Source of the DNA: Adiantum capillus-veneris
Taxonomy: Eukaryota; Streptophyta; Polypodiopsida; Polypodiales; Pteridaceae
Reading direction: 5' to 3'
NCBI GenBank assembly: GCA_014529385.2
Contig: CM043949.1
Span: 110,389,977 to 110,453,976, forward strand
DNA: 64,000 nucleotides
Below the pieces are notes generated by a model. It made no database searches, had not been told where the DNA came from, and saw only the letters and a list, made by a program, of their open reading frames with translations. Position 1 is the first letter of the stretch. Each line of letters begins with the position of its first letter. Below are positions 35,422 through 46,990 of the stretch, in pieces. A program made the translations under genes and the position numbers.

Positions 35422-36203
35422 TTAGTCCGTAGAGCAGTGCAAAGCTGAGCCCCCAAGGGGAAAAAAATGAAGGAGAAAATAAAAAATAAAAAAAGCCTAG
35501 GGGCAATAGCGATGTCGCTATTGCACCCCCCCAAGTGCAAAAGGGAGAGGAAGAGAGCAAATAGAGCAAAGCAGTGCCCCCTTCCCAAAAGATATCAAAT
35601 CAGGGTACAAAATGGACCAATGACAGGGCAATTTCCCAAATTGAAGACCCCCCTATAAAAGTCAAATTTCATCAAATTAGGGGCTTTTTTCCTGGCTTTT
35701 GTGCCGTTTTGAAGCCTACAAAGTGGAGCTCTCTGACAGAGGAGTGTCCCTGTCAAAGCCCTTTGTATTTTCTTGTGAAAATGGCCATGATGATGGTAGT
35801 GTGAACCTATGTACAGGTTTTGTGAAGTGTAATCGAGCCATTGTTGCCCCGTCTCGTTGTTGTTTCCCCTTCCCCCCTTCTCTTTCTCCTCCTCTGGTGT
35901 TTCCCCTCGGTGCCGGCTGTGTGGAAGTGTGTGCCCCCTTGGACCGACGGTGTTTGTGTGAGAGAGTGAGATTGAGCGGCTGTGAGTGTGTGTAAGGGTG
36001 GAGACAGATCGTGGCAGCAAGTGTGCATTGTGTGGTGGATTTGTGGAGTGTGTGAGCAGTGGAAATTGAGCAAGCGGTGGTCTGCTAGTGTGAGTTGTGT
36101 TTTCCGAAGGTGTTTTCCGAGAGGACAGGGGTGTTGTGGATACCTTGAGCTATAGAGAGGCCCTTGTGTTTGTGTCGGGCGTGTTTCCCCATTCCCCCTC
36201 TCC

Positions 36204-36260
36204 AACGTGCATCTTTTTGGTATCTTTCTTAGCATGGAAGCGGAGCTGCACGACATCCAC
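36204..36260 (+). repeat. 55-bp repeat shared with 40612-40665
   Basis: GTGCATCTTTNTGGTATC, then TTTCTTAGCATGG and AGCGGAG occur in both places in the same orientation, with about five mismatches. It may be part of an LTR end or leader. Confidence 0.55.
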
Positions 36261-36887
36261 CCCCTCTAAACTTGCGTAGCCTCCGGTTTGTGCCAACTGC
36301 ACTTGAATTTGCATCTACTATAGGTACCTTAAGCTCTTTGCCATCATCAAACTCACGTAGCTGGTAAACATATGGAAAATAATATAAGGATTATACCCTA
36401 TCATCAATGTTCTAGCTTAATCATTAGGTAGCTGCCCATCAAAAATCTTTGAACCGTATCTGTCGTATCTCTAAAGCATTCATTTATGGAAAACCTGTTT
36501 AGTGAACCATGCCAGACTCAAGTGATCCAGTTAATGATGCACACGGCTTGACCATCAAGCTCACTTTAGGGAACCCTGTCAAGCTCAATTATGACTTACT
36601 CTGTCTGCACACGGAATGGCCGTCAAGTCCTTTACTTCAAGTTCTGGTAGCAAAACCAACTCATAAGATATCAAGACACTTCATCAATTGTCCAAGGAAG
36701 TCAACTAGAAGCTAGCCATTTAATCTTATTGATCGCATAACCAAAAATTATTCTGACTTAGCATAATGTAGAAACCAAAACCTTGTACCATCAACATGCT
36801 ACAATAGATAATTGGTACTCTTTAAATCTGCAACTTGCACTTCAGTAGCCCCCAGGATCAAATGGAATAATAAGGAATTTCCACACA

Positions 36888-38787
36888 CTAGAGCATCATA
36901 ATATCCACATGAGCATACATTTCCTGTATCATCAACATCAAGCATTTTTGGTGCAAATATGCTACCTCTAGTTCAAATAGCATGCAATTACTATGCATAC
37001 TTAACAGTATCGATCCATATTGAATCTGCTTATGAATATCCTTAGAATCTCCTGGATCAAACACCATTGAGATCACATAGCATTGATGGGCTCCGCAATA
37101 TACTAGAGCTTCACTTGAAGCATAATGTAGCACCCACATCTCGTAAGCTTTTGGCAACTTAAGCTCGTTCTTACCAGCAAGCATTAAAGAATTATGACTC
37201 CCTTTTACTGGCAGCCAAGACATCACTGACATAAGAATCATTAGGAATAGCATCCAAATCCAGCCACATATGGCACATTGTCTAAGGAAATGAAAAACCC
37301 TGTGCACTTTTTGCAGTATCAATGATGATTTAGCAGCATCACCCCCTCTAGCTTCATAGCCATCATGAAAAACCTTGGGAGTCGCTGGACTTGTTTCATC
37401 AGAGGAATTTTTACCTGTTGGGGTTTCAACTTGATCATGGAAAATAGCTTTAGCCTGTAAATCTTTATCCATAGCATCCTCGGAAAAATCACTCTTCAAA
37501 ATATCAACATTCATCAAAACTGTAGGAGTTATCTCCTCATGCAGCCCATGTACAAGCATAGATGTAGAATCCCTCTTAATAATTTGTTCACAACAATTAG
37601 CATGATCTAGGTAATCTTCATACTCATCAATATCATCCTCTGCTTCCTCATCTGCATCCATGTTACTTACCAATCGATCATAGCACTGTAAAGGCTCATC
37701 TGGCACCCTCTCTGAAGAGGTACACGCATCAAAAAGCTCTTTTATACTGTCATAATCATCTCCTTCAAATCTAGTCAAAGAAATGATCGATTATGACATC
37801 TTCTTCCATGATAATAGCATCTGCAAACATATTGTTAGTAGCAATCATAGGTTCATTGGCATTCTCGGGCTCATCCTGTGTTGGGTCCACAATCTCGGTC
37901 ACTTCATCAGCTACTACTGTGTATATAATAGCTTTATTTATGCAATCATCTACATCAAACATGTTGTCTTTCTCGGCTATAGTGCTGATAATTTTAGTAA
38001 TATCCATTAGAGGCTCATCTTCTTGATGAACTCCTGCAGAATAACCCATGTCAAGGTCAGCAGCTTTTGAACCACTTGTTGTACAGTCTATGTCTTCACT
38101 GGAACCATTATTGGAGGTAGCTTCCATGCAAGCAATCTTTGAAAAAAAAACATACAATTTTGTTTCAGCATTAAATTCATCGTTTACCCTTTCTACGTTG
38201 CTCAAAATATGCTCCTCTGAAACTGAATGCTACTTCCAATTCCGCATTTTCTTTGGCTTTGCTTCTTGTAGAAATGTGTTCCCAAAATTCATCATAGTTG
38301 AGGAACTGCATTTCATCCCTTCACCTTTACTGAAGACAACCTGGCTTCGTTCAGTAATCTCTTTTATTTCCAGATCTAGAATCCTTGAGCTTTTGCAAAT
38401 AAATTCCTCTGCAAAATAGTCCCATCATGTGGGATATGGTTTTGCCAGTTCTTGAACCTTCCTTTTAAAAACTGAGTTTACAACCTCTTCAAAAGGTGCA
38501 ATCATTCGATTTCTTGGAACATTTCGGCTCTTCATCTCAGCTTCATAACATGCAATAAAACCTTCTGGATCATATCCTTGAAAAACACGATACGGCTTCC
38601 ATACATCATCAAGTGCCATCTCTACTGCATCATCAATTAGCTTCTTTATCTGCATGGCTTTTGCTCCTTGCAAACATCCCTGAACTAATTCCAACATTTT
38701 TGGTACTTCTACAACTGCTAGATTTTTATCAAATCCAAATAAATTGAAATCGTCAATAAACTTCTTCAATTGTTTTGGCATCTCCAT
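36888..38787 (-). mobile_element. Minus-strand gag-like coding region, broken
   Basis: The first part (from 38787) reads MEMPKQLKKFIDDFNLFGFD, then DDVWKPYRVFQGYDPEGFI, NRMIAPFEEVVN and WDYFAEEFI. The pattern of W...Y..F.G, a charged helix, and W..F..EF resembles capsid-type Gag proteins of LTR elements in non-seed plants, though the match is weak. The downstream part is very acidic (DADEEAEDDIDEYEDYLDH) and unrecognised. Upstream, on the same strand, TGTCAAGAG at 38829 could be the end of a 5' LTR, about 40 bp before the start codon. A decayed host gene remains possible. It is broken, with several breaks. Confidence 0.4.
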
Positions 38788-39475
38788 CTTTACCTCCCAC
38801 CCTGGCTCATTTCACGTTCAGTTCACCAAAGATGTCAAGAGATATGTGTTTGAAACATGAGCCGGGAAGATGCCGAGGCCTCTAGCTGTGAGAGGTGTGA
38901 GAGAGAATAAGAACAACAGGTACAAAAGGCTATGGCAGTCACTGTAAACTTCAATTAATCAAGTCAAGCTTTGAGTACAATGTAATCGTTAGCCAAGGCG
39001 GACTGTTAGCAGCACCAACACTTGGATTAATTGGTAAGTAGGAGTTTAATCTCCCTTTATAGATTAATTGGGGTTTAATAAGATGATTAATTAATCTTCA
39101 GATTGGTGACAATGATGGAAATTTTCTCATGTCGCTTTATCTGCTTCAACTGCTTTCAGGAGCTCTGCAAAATTGTATTCAAGAAGCTCTTCCAAATCTT
39201 ACAAGGTTCACACTCTGCCCTTGCTTAGTGGAGAGGATTTCTTAGTCGAGTCCCCTTCTCACCAAGAACTTTCCTCACTTGGTCGTCAGAGCTCTACTTC
39301 AAGAGCCTCGCTTGGAGTTCCTTGCTCCTCTGAGCTCCCTTATTTCTCCTACCTCCTTCTTGCTTATGGCCGAGAGAGGGAGAGAACGTCCCTTCCTCGT
39401 GGTATATCTCCCCTCCTTTTTTTTGCTTATGGCCGAGAGAGAGAGAGAAATAGAAGTTCTATTTGCTTGTCCGAG

Positions 39476-39478
<3 letters not shown>

Positions 39479-39571
<93 letters not shown>
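39479..39571. repeat. (GA)n microsatellite
   Basis: 93 bp of GA. Two copies of TTGCTTATGGCCGAGAGAG (about 39360 and 39424) precede it. The 200-residue frames across it are repeat translations. Confidence 0.95.
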
Positions 39572-39573
<2 letters not shown>

Positions 39574-40369
39574 TGGCTTCCCCTTCCTTGTTCAAGCACG
39601 AGAGAGCGAGAGATTCTCCATCTTGCTCATGCCACAGCTCATGCAACGCGAGGGAGTCCCTCTCTTCCTCCTCAAAATCCCCGCAATACCCTTGGCTCCC
39701 TTCCGTTCATTCGCTTTTCTCTTCTTCCTTGAATGTCCAGAGCGAGAGATGGCAAGCCCCTTCTTCTTCTTCTCAAGCTATCCCCTGCCTTCTCCTTCCC
39801 TCATCTCCCGTTTGCTTAATCTCCCCTCATGTAGTCACCCCGTTATCTTTAAATAGAAAACCCCCTATTTTCGATTTTCCCCCCCTCCCTTAGCAACGAC
39901 AGCACCGTTGTTGCTAGGGAGCATAAAGGTCAACCCTTGATGATGTGGCAATGGATTTTGCAACAGCGTCGATCGCAGCAAAACTAGGCCCAAAGTTTTT
40001 TGCCCCAGCCTACTTAGCAAATCATGTTTCTTGGCGGAGCGCGTCCGAGCCTCATAGAGCGCAGCACGAGTGCCTCTCTCTCTTTTGCTTCTCACTGCGC
40101 TAGTCGACGCCATCTCCTCTTCTTATGTCAAGCTCCAAAAAACACCGGATGGCACATCGATCGTGGCGATTGATCTGGCACAAAACTGGCCCCCGAGAAA
40201 ATTTAATCTGGTGATATCTTGGTAACCATAACTCCAATTGCTGATATGAAAAGACCGACGTGCTCCACAAAGTGAGCACTTCAGGCTTATGCATTCAATT
40301 CATTTTTGTTCCCATAGCTACAATCTCCCAATCCGGTACGGATCTCCATCAACTTAAACTTCAAACTGC

Positions 40370-40560
40370 CATAACTTCAACATCGTAGCTCCAATCGACG
40401 AGCCATAAAGACAGGCCGATAGAGTACTTCAAGCACTATAGTTCTAGATCATAATCTCCCATTTGTAATCACCTCAAGCATACTCCTTTTTAGCATCATT
40501 AAGGCATATATTGGCCCTTTTAAGCCGCATCTCGCATACATTACTCATAAAGGTAGCTTG
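40370..40560. repeat. Old dispersed repeat, similar to 43825-44010
   Basis: CATAACTTCAACATCG, CCATAAAGAC, CTTCAAGCACTATA and CCGCATCTCGCATACAT have clear counterparts in the same order at 43.83-44.0 kb (TGTAACTTCGTTGTC, CCGTAAAGATGG, TTTGAGCACTACA, CCGCATTTGGCATACAT). Divergence is high. They could be two old LTR copies around the primer site at 42.12 kb. Confidence 0.4.
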
Positions 40561-40869
40561 TTACCAAGCCGTGAACACTGATCGATAATCAGGTAAGCTT
40601 CAAATAAGCTCGATGTGCATCTTTCTGGTATCTTTCTTAGCATGGGAGCGGAGTTGCATGACAACGTACTTGCTGACTTGCTCAAATCACCACCTTTGGA
40701 ATTGGAATTCGTAGCCCCTTTGATATGTTGTGCTTATGCAGAATGCCTCATATATGTAGAAGCCATGCTTCACCGAGAACCATTGTCGGCGATCACCATA
40801 TGTGCAAAAAAACTTTGCCTAGGATCCATGCCCTCGCAAAAGTTCAAACCCAATACTCCGAAATGAATA

Positions 40870-42118
40870 AAGAGAGACTCTTGCTGGTTTCGTGAACTAG
40901 AACAAATACACAACCATGTCAAGTATGTCTGCCTCCGTTGTCAAGCATATGCATGACATAGAGAGCTTTGTTTGATCAGCAAAGAACCGGCCATGTCGAA
41001 CAATTTTTCCCCATTTTCCATTCTAGCATCAGGCCTTGCCTTTAAATTCAAAATTTACTTTGGAAATCCTTTCAAGGCTTCTGCATATACAATCATATGT
41101 GATGTATAAAAAATAACATAATCATAAAATATGATGACATTAAGGTTCGTGGTTGGTAAGTTGTTATAAATGATGCCTTGTACTTTTCAAAATTTTTCCG
41201 ACTCCGGAAAATACTCTCCAAACATTTTGGGTACTGGCATAGCCCTCCATGTAACCCAAATTAAGCTTCAAAACAAGTGTAAAATTATGTTCACTTTCGG
41301 CCTTGCCGCATACTTCTTGTCAAAATCATGAGGAAATAGACCTTGGCCATCCCAAAGTCGAAGAAATTGTCCTTGGAAGCATCCCTTGGAACAAGCTCCT
41401 CCTTCGCAATGTGCAATGGCCTCAAAGATCTCTTTCACATGTGTACAAACTTATGGTCGATGATGGTGGATATCTTTGCAGAAACTAGAAGCCTTGCTTT
41501 CTTTGGTAAATTCTCTGTTATTGTCATTGGGTAGCTTGCCGAGCCTTTGACTCTCCACCACATCCAATGGCTAGCAAAGGTTAGGTGTGCATGTAGAAAC
41601 TCTAAGATGTTGAGGGCCTTGCTGATCATGACCATTGTCAAAGAGTGCATGTCTATGTCAAGGGTGTTGCTAATCATGACCATTGTCGATGACCAGTCCA
41701 TGGGCACGACCCTTACTTTGGGAGGGTGCCCAAAATAGGGCGCCCTCATGTGAAAAAAAAACCAAAGAATTGCCATGGCGGCAGCAAGAGACTGCATCAA
41801 ATCACAACAAGTGGGGAGGGTTCGATGAGGTGCTCCTCTGAGCATGCATCAATGACGAACCATGTTTCCCTTGATTCTGTGAGTATAGCGAGCTAGCCCC
41901 CATAGGTTTTTATGCAAATCGCCCAAGTAGCTTTGCCATAGTAGGGCTCTATCCCACGGCTCCCCTAGGAGCAGTTTCCTGCATTGTGCTCACCATAGCT
42001 TTGATGGAAAGAGAGGGACAAACCACTGAGAGAGGCCATGCATTGGAGAAGGAGAGAGAGATTGAGAGAGTGACTGAGAGATGCACCATGCCCTTTTCCT
42101 CATCCATGGCTACAATTC
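40870..42118. other. No gene supported; repeat-derived DNA
   Basis: Short frames on both strands are unrecognised. A 42-bp direct duplication around ATCATGACCATTGTC lies at about 41623-41695. Downstream (minus sense) of the primer site this may be the interior of a small non-autonomous LTR element. Confidence 0.35.
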
Positions 42119-42138
42119 TCCCTCTGGCTCTGATACCA
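42119..42138 (-). promoter_or_regulatory. Minus-strand primer binding site (tRNA-iMet type)
   Basis: The minus strand reads TGACA, T, then TGGTATCAGAGCCAGAGGGA. This is an LTR-type CA end followed by the standard tRNA-iMet primer site. The corresponding LTR would extend to the right from about 42141. No coding domain could be tied to it. Confidence 0.65.
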
Positions 42139-42140
42139 AT

Positions 42141-44450
42141 GTCAGAGACTGGGGACTAGCATATGCAAATCACCACCCAACCATGCCCTATATAGGCCCT
42201 TGGTCATGCTATTTATAGGACACCCTTTATCGCATGTTTGTCCTAGCCCTTGGCTTGCCGTGGTCTCACCTTAGGCATGAGACCACCACATGTTCATCAA
42301 CAACCCTCCCCTTTAGATAGGTCAAGAATTCTTATTTTTTATGTTTTCTCAGCCTCCACATGTCTTGTTTTTCCTCAACAGTGCAAGTGGTCGATATTGG
42401 TCTACCATTCAGTAGTCTATCCCACTCTTTCAATTGTGGCAACAATTTGTGGCAGGACGGTACCAATGCCTTGACTATGAGAGAGTGACTAAGAAGAAGC
42501 ATAAAATAGAGATGATGCACAAATTTTGAATTGAAACCAAGAATTGTATTACTAAAGAAATTGAAACCAAATGCAAGAAGTTGGCACAAATGGGGCCCTG
42601 TGTTTGCTCGATACAAACAAAAAGACAAGGGTTAGTTCTCCCTCTATGTAGCACGCAACAAGTGGCAGACACTAGAGGAGAGGATGAAGTCGACCTTGGG
42701 GCTGACTGCCTATCTCTTTGTCTTCAACTCTTGCCGATCCAAAGAAAAAGAACGAGCAAGAGCAAGAGAGAACATTCTCTCCTTACATTCTTATTCGAGA
42801 GCCAAACGAGAGAGGGATTGCTGAGACTTCACCTCCTATCCTTTCTTCCCCTTTCTTTGCCAAAAAATCTCCTTCAAGCACATGCATACACCAAGAAAAA
42901 CTTGTAGCTCTTCTCTCCTTCACCAAAAACTGTGTGCTACCAAAATAAAGCCTATTGAAAACTCCCAAAAATTGTTCAGTCTTCTTTTTATGTGTGTGAG
43001 AATTGCTCTTTTCCCAAGATATCAAAAAGCTCCTTTATTTTTAGCCCATGGAATCTTCTACATGCAATTGCCCACATAGCTCCTGTATGAACATTCCTAC
43101 ATAAGGGGTGGGAATTGTTGCCTCCTGCCTATGTAGGAAAGTACCCCCAAAAGTGTCACCAATAGCGCCCCACCACCATCCGTCGCTGCCCATCCCCTGT
43201 CTCCCATCCAATGCCCTAGCAATGACCAGCAGAGTTGCAAGCTTGCCTGCGAGGGAGGAGGAGTAGATGCCATGGCCACACAAGGGAGAGTTCCAAGCTC
43301 CCCTCTCCCACTTGTGATACGAATGAAGGGAGTCACCTTTAGTATATATACAATGGGAAAGTCAAACACCCTTTTGCATACGAGATTATTCCTTTCCTTG
43401 TGGCATTTCAAAGAAATCCCCCTTTGAACTAAAGAGAATTCTCCCTCTCTTATCCCAAAATAAATTATCATGGCCATGGAAAATTCAATTGAAGCCCAAA
43501 TTGAACCCAAAAAACCCTGGCAATCTCTCAAAATCATCATCCATAATTAAAACAGTAATTTTTCCCCATAAACCACAAAGCTCACCAATCATTACATTGA
43601 TTTTTCCCAGTCTAATTGAGCCGGTAATCACAAAGCCTTCAATCGCGATTGCATTCAACACAACTTGACCAAATGGAACCTAATTTGCACACTATAATGC
43701 ACATCTTAGAGCTTGTATCAAAGTCTATCAACCAAAACCCTAATGAGCTGAAATCAATCACCTACCATGGATCCCAAATACGTTCCAACAATTGTAGACT
43801 CAGCCCCCAAAAAACTTTAAAGTGCTTGTAACTTCGTTGTCCCCAATGAGCCGTAAAGATGGCCTTGAAAACCACTTTGAGCACTACACATTCAGCCCAT
43901 AAACCAGCACTTTGACAACTTCCAAGCATCCGTGGTCCACAAGCATCAAAAACTCACGTCTGATCCAAGAATTCCGCATTTGGCATACATAATCGTCCAC
44001 TTATGTCCAAATATGTGCCCACACTACACAAATAATACACACTTCAAAAAAACATAAATTGTATCTATTTGTACTTTTTCCCATTGTGAAAGCAGAGTAA
44101 CACAACATACCCCGTCTTTACCTGCACATCCTCTAGAATGTGCCAACTATTTTCAATTCCTTAATCTTCATCATCAAAGGCATCGCCAGAAGCATCCTTC
44201 AACACATACATATCTTCATCCTATCGCAACTGCTGTGAGCTTTGATCATCAAAGGACAACTATCATCCCACTTCTTAAACAAATTTATCTTCTTCCTTGC
44301 AATAGGCACTCTAAACTCAGTGATTGCTCGATTAGACACCACACTTGACCCTCCACTATGGTTAGAAAAATTGAAATGAAAACTAATAAATTGAATCAAA
44401 CATGCACTTGTGTTTTGTCTCATAAAATATAATAGTCAACGGTTCCTTTG
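42141..44450 (-). mobile_element. Probable LTR and flanking repeat DNA (minus strand)
   Basis: The left edge is defined by the primer site. CCCTATATAGGCCC near 42182 and a CT/GA-containing leader-like stretch at 42700-42900 fit LTR content, but the far edge is unclear. No gene is seen. Confidence 0.3.
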
Positions 44451-45569
44451 ATTGGTAGTTCCACTAAGGTACAAATTTCAAATTGAAGACATTGAGAATA
44501 GCGGAATTAAGAGAACTGTAGTGAGCATTTTTATGAGACTACTTTGAGGAAATAGAGAGTGAACTTGATTAGAGGTAGCAACATAATCATAATACTTGAT
44601 TAACTTGGCATGAATAATACTTTGTAAGAGAGAGAATTAGAGAACTTGACAACAGTTGAGGACCAGATTTATGTGGAGCCAGTCACCCCTCCCAAAGGCT
44701 TTTGTATTATTGTTTCTCCCATAAAGAGAGACTTGGTACAATACAAGCTTTGTGTTCCTTGAGACCTTGATGTTTCAATGAAGATAGAGAGCTTCATGCA
44801 CCACAATTATGCCCGTAACTTAGCTAAATGAAAGCTTTAACTTGTCTCCGTCCTCAGTCCGAAGACCTCAAACACCTCTGAAGGTGGAGAGAGCTAGCAT
44901 GGAATGAGGGTAGGGAAGAGAAAGAAGAATCATTCTTACGAGAAAGAAATAGTTCCTCACTTATCATCACTCTTGTTGCATAGCATAGCAGAATAAAAAA
45001 ATTGATGATGAAGAAGATGGCAAGTTTAAGCATTGAAGCATGGCTCTTGGTTGGATTTGCATCCCATAGCCAAGAGTGTTGGTGTAGGCTCTCAACTTCT
45101 CAACAAGCTTGGAGAAGGAGATGACATTCTTGCACTTCACACCATGAGAGTGTGTGTGAGTGAGTGGGAGAGAGTATACCCCCTCAAGCTAGCCCTCTAC
45201 TTGCATGGTCGACCCCCTCTTCTAGCTCATGCTTGTGGCTCATTGGCTCTCTCAAGCCTAGCCAATCACAAGCCTTGGTCACAACTAGCAATAGAGGTAG
45301 CCTTTGGACAAGTGTCCTCCTTTCCCCTTCGAGAGAGAGGGATTGATAAATGCTTAAACAATTAATTTAATTAGCTCAATTCTTATTGGACCTATCTAAG
45401 GGTCAACCAATAGGCTTTAGGCACACCATGAGGGCAACCTAGCTAGGGGCTTGAAATGTGTCCCTTTTGCCTCTTTGAGTAAGGGGTGCCTTTTGGATGC
45501 GGGAGTGTTCATTCAACCCCATCTCCTACTCTCATGGCTCGCCCCCTCCTTTGTAGGCCTTGCTTTGAC

Positions 45570-45746
45570 TTGAAGTACCTCAAGCACCTTATCCCCCAAG
45601 TACCTTAAGCATTTCAAGCACCTTAATGATCAAGCATGATGAGCACCTTAGTCAGTAAGTACGACAAGCACCTAAAGCACCTTAGTCAGCAAGCACGACA
45701 AGCACCTCAAGCACCTTAGTAAGCAAGCACGACAAGCACCTCAAGC
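45570..45746. repeat. 34-bp minisatellite (GCACGACAAGCACCTCAAGC)
   Basis: Four to five units of CAAGCACCTTAGTCAGCAAG plus CACGACAAGCACCT, becoming more regular to the right. It lies inside the left LTR-like copy of the chromovirus remnant and is absent from the right copy. Confidence 0.8.
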
Positions 45747-46347
45747 TTGGGCTGGGTTCCCACCTCAAGCTCGGTCCTACCTTGCCTAAGGTCCTAGGTC
45801 TAAGGACTTTTAACACTAACCTTTGGAGGTCTTTAATGAAGATAACCCTAAGGTGTTTCAAGCTCTATTAGCTAGTATTACTCTTTGACATACCATCTCT
45901 CATTTGGAACCATTGACTTTGGTCCCGTGCTGAGATAGATCCATAAGCACATGTCTATATTCTAACTCTTGATCCTGTTTATTCTCGCACATTAAATGAT
46001 CAATTTAAAATGAGAAAATCATTTGGGTTAGTTAGATATTAGATTTTATGACATTACCTCTCTCTTGAAATCATAGTCGTCCTCGACTATGAGGTAGAGA
46101 AGATAAAGCCTTAGTCATTAGTCTATGTTTCTTAGCGGGTAGAGGATCCCTTTTTACCCTACGACATCATTCCAAGATGGATGACTAATCCATTTGGGGC
46201 TTGGGAGACTTGAGAGACGGCGTCATCACAAACATGATGCTAAGCATGCATACTACTTGAATTTGTGCACAATAAAAAGAGAATTAGTGTTATAAGACAA
46301 AAACATCGATCATTTAAAAGAAACATTCACATTTGCTTACTCTGTTG

Positions 46348-46990
46348 TAGCATTGTAAGCATGACAAGGTTCATACTATCCTTAAGCTGTTTTTCTTGCA
46401 TCCATCTAGCATCTTCAAAAGCATAATTTTTGAACTTAATAAGATACCACTAGATAATCTTACCATGTCGTAGTACCTTGTCCTCATGTCGAAGGGTAGC
46501 TTCAGGTTGTAGCAACTCTTCTTGATCTTCAATTTCTGGGGGGTCTTCAATAATTGGGTTTTTTGGTGGCTCTCCTTTGTAAGGCTTGAGTAGGCTCACA
46601 TGAAAAGCATTTTGTATGAGCCAATGGTTGGGCAACTTGAGTTGATAAGCCATGTCATTGATTGGCTTCAAGATTTGAAAGGGACCATAGTATCTTTTTG
46701 CTAGTTTAGAATGATATTTTTAATGGCCCGTAGGATTTTTGCCCGTCGTTTGTCTCAATCAAGCCTTGGGAAACTTGAGTAAGACCCAATCATTTTCTTT
46801 GAATGTTAAGGCCCTTCTGTGCTTATCACTAGCAACTTTTTTCTTTTGTTACCTCGTTAATCTTTTGGAAAGATTCTTGTAGGTCGCGGCTATACTCATC
46901 GGAAACGAAGATCTTCCCATGTACTTTAAGTAGCAAGGGACTTTTTGGTCTTCCCTCTATAATCTCAAAAGGTGCCTTTCCCATAGCATT
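46348..46990 (-). mobile_element. Chromovirus integrase C-terminus and chromodomain
   Basis: The minus strand shows MGKAPFEIIEGRPKSP (end of the catalytic core region) and YGPFQILKPINDMAYQLKLP. NHWLIQNAFHVSLLKPYKG is a hallmark of chromoviruses. A chromodomain-like end follows (IIWWYLIKFKNYAFEDARWM), which in this family directs insertion to marked chromatin. It is broken. Confidence 0.85.

Larger units (their letters stand above)
34627..35524. repeat. Three near-palindromes of the TAGYGATGTCRCTA type beside C runs
   Basis: CACTAGTGACATCGCTAGTG (34627-34646), ATTAGCGATGTCACTAAT (35115-35132) and GCAATAGCGATGTCGCTATT (35503-35522). Each arm is 7-10 bp with a two-base centre mismatch, and each lies beside a run of 7-23 C. 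The second is inverted relative to the first. Confidence 0.7.
34780..35905 (+). promoter_or_regulatory. Two related promoter-like units with TATA boxes
   Basis: TTGAAGACCCCCC, TATAAAA, GTGCCGTTTGAAGCC, CTACAAAGTGGAG, AAAATGGCCATG and CTGTTGTTTCCCCTTCCCCC occur in the same order in both units, about 850 bp apart (TATA at 34804-34810 and 35654-35660). They look like a tandem duplication of an LTR promoter and leader. Confidence 0.6.
33215..36300 (+). mobile_element. LTR-like GC- and poly-C-rich region, right end not found
   Basis: It starts TGTTAACTGAGTCAACG after a polypurine tract, sharing only the first seven bases with LTR-B. It contains two TATA boxes in related units, poly-C runs, GA tracts and three near-palindromes, described separately. 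No protein is recognisable. Pro- and Gly-rich frames are translations of the poly-C run. The stretch 33230-34430 has no gene that I can support. Confidence 0.4.
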
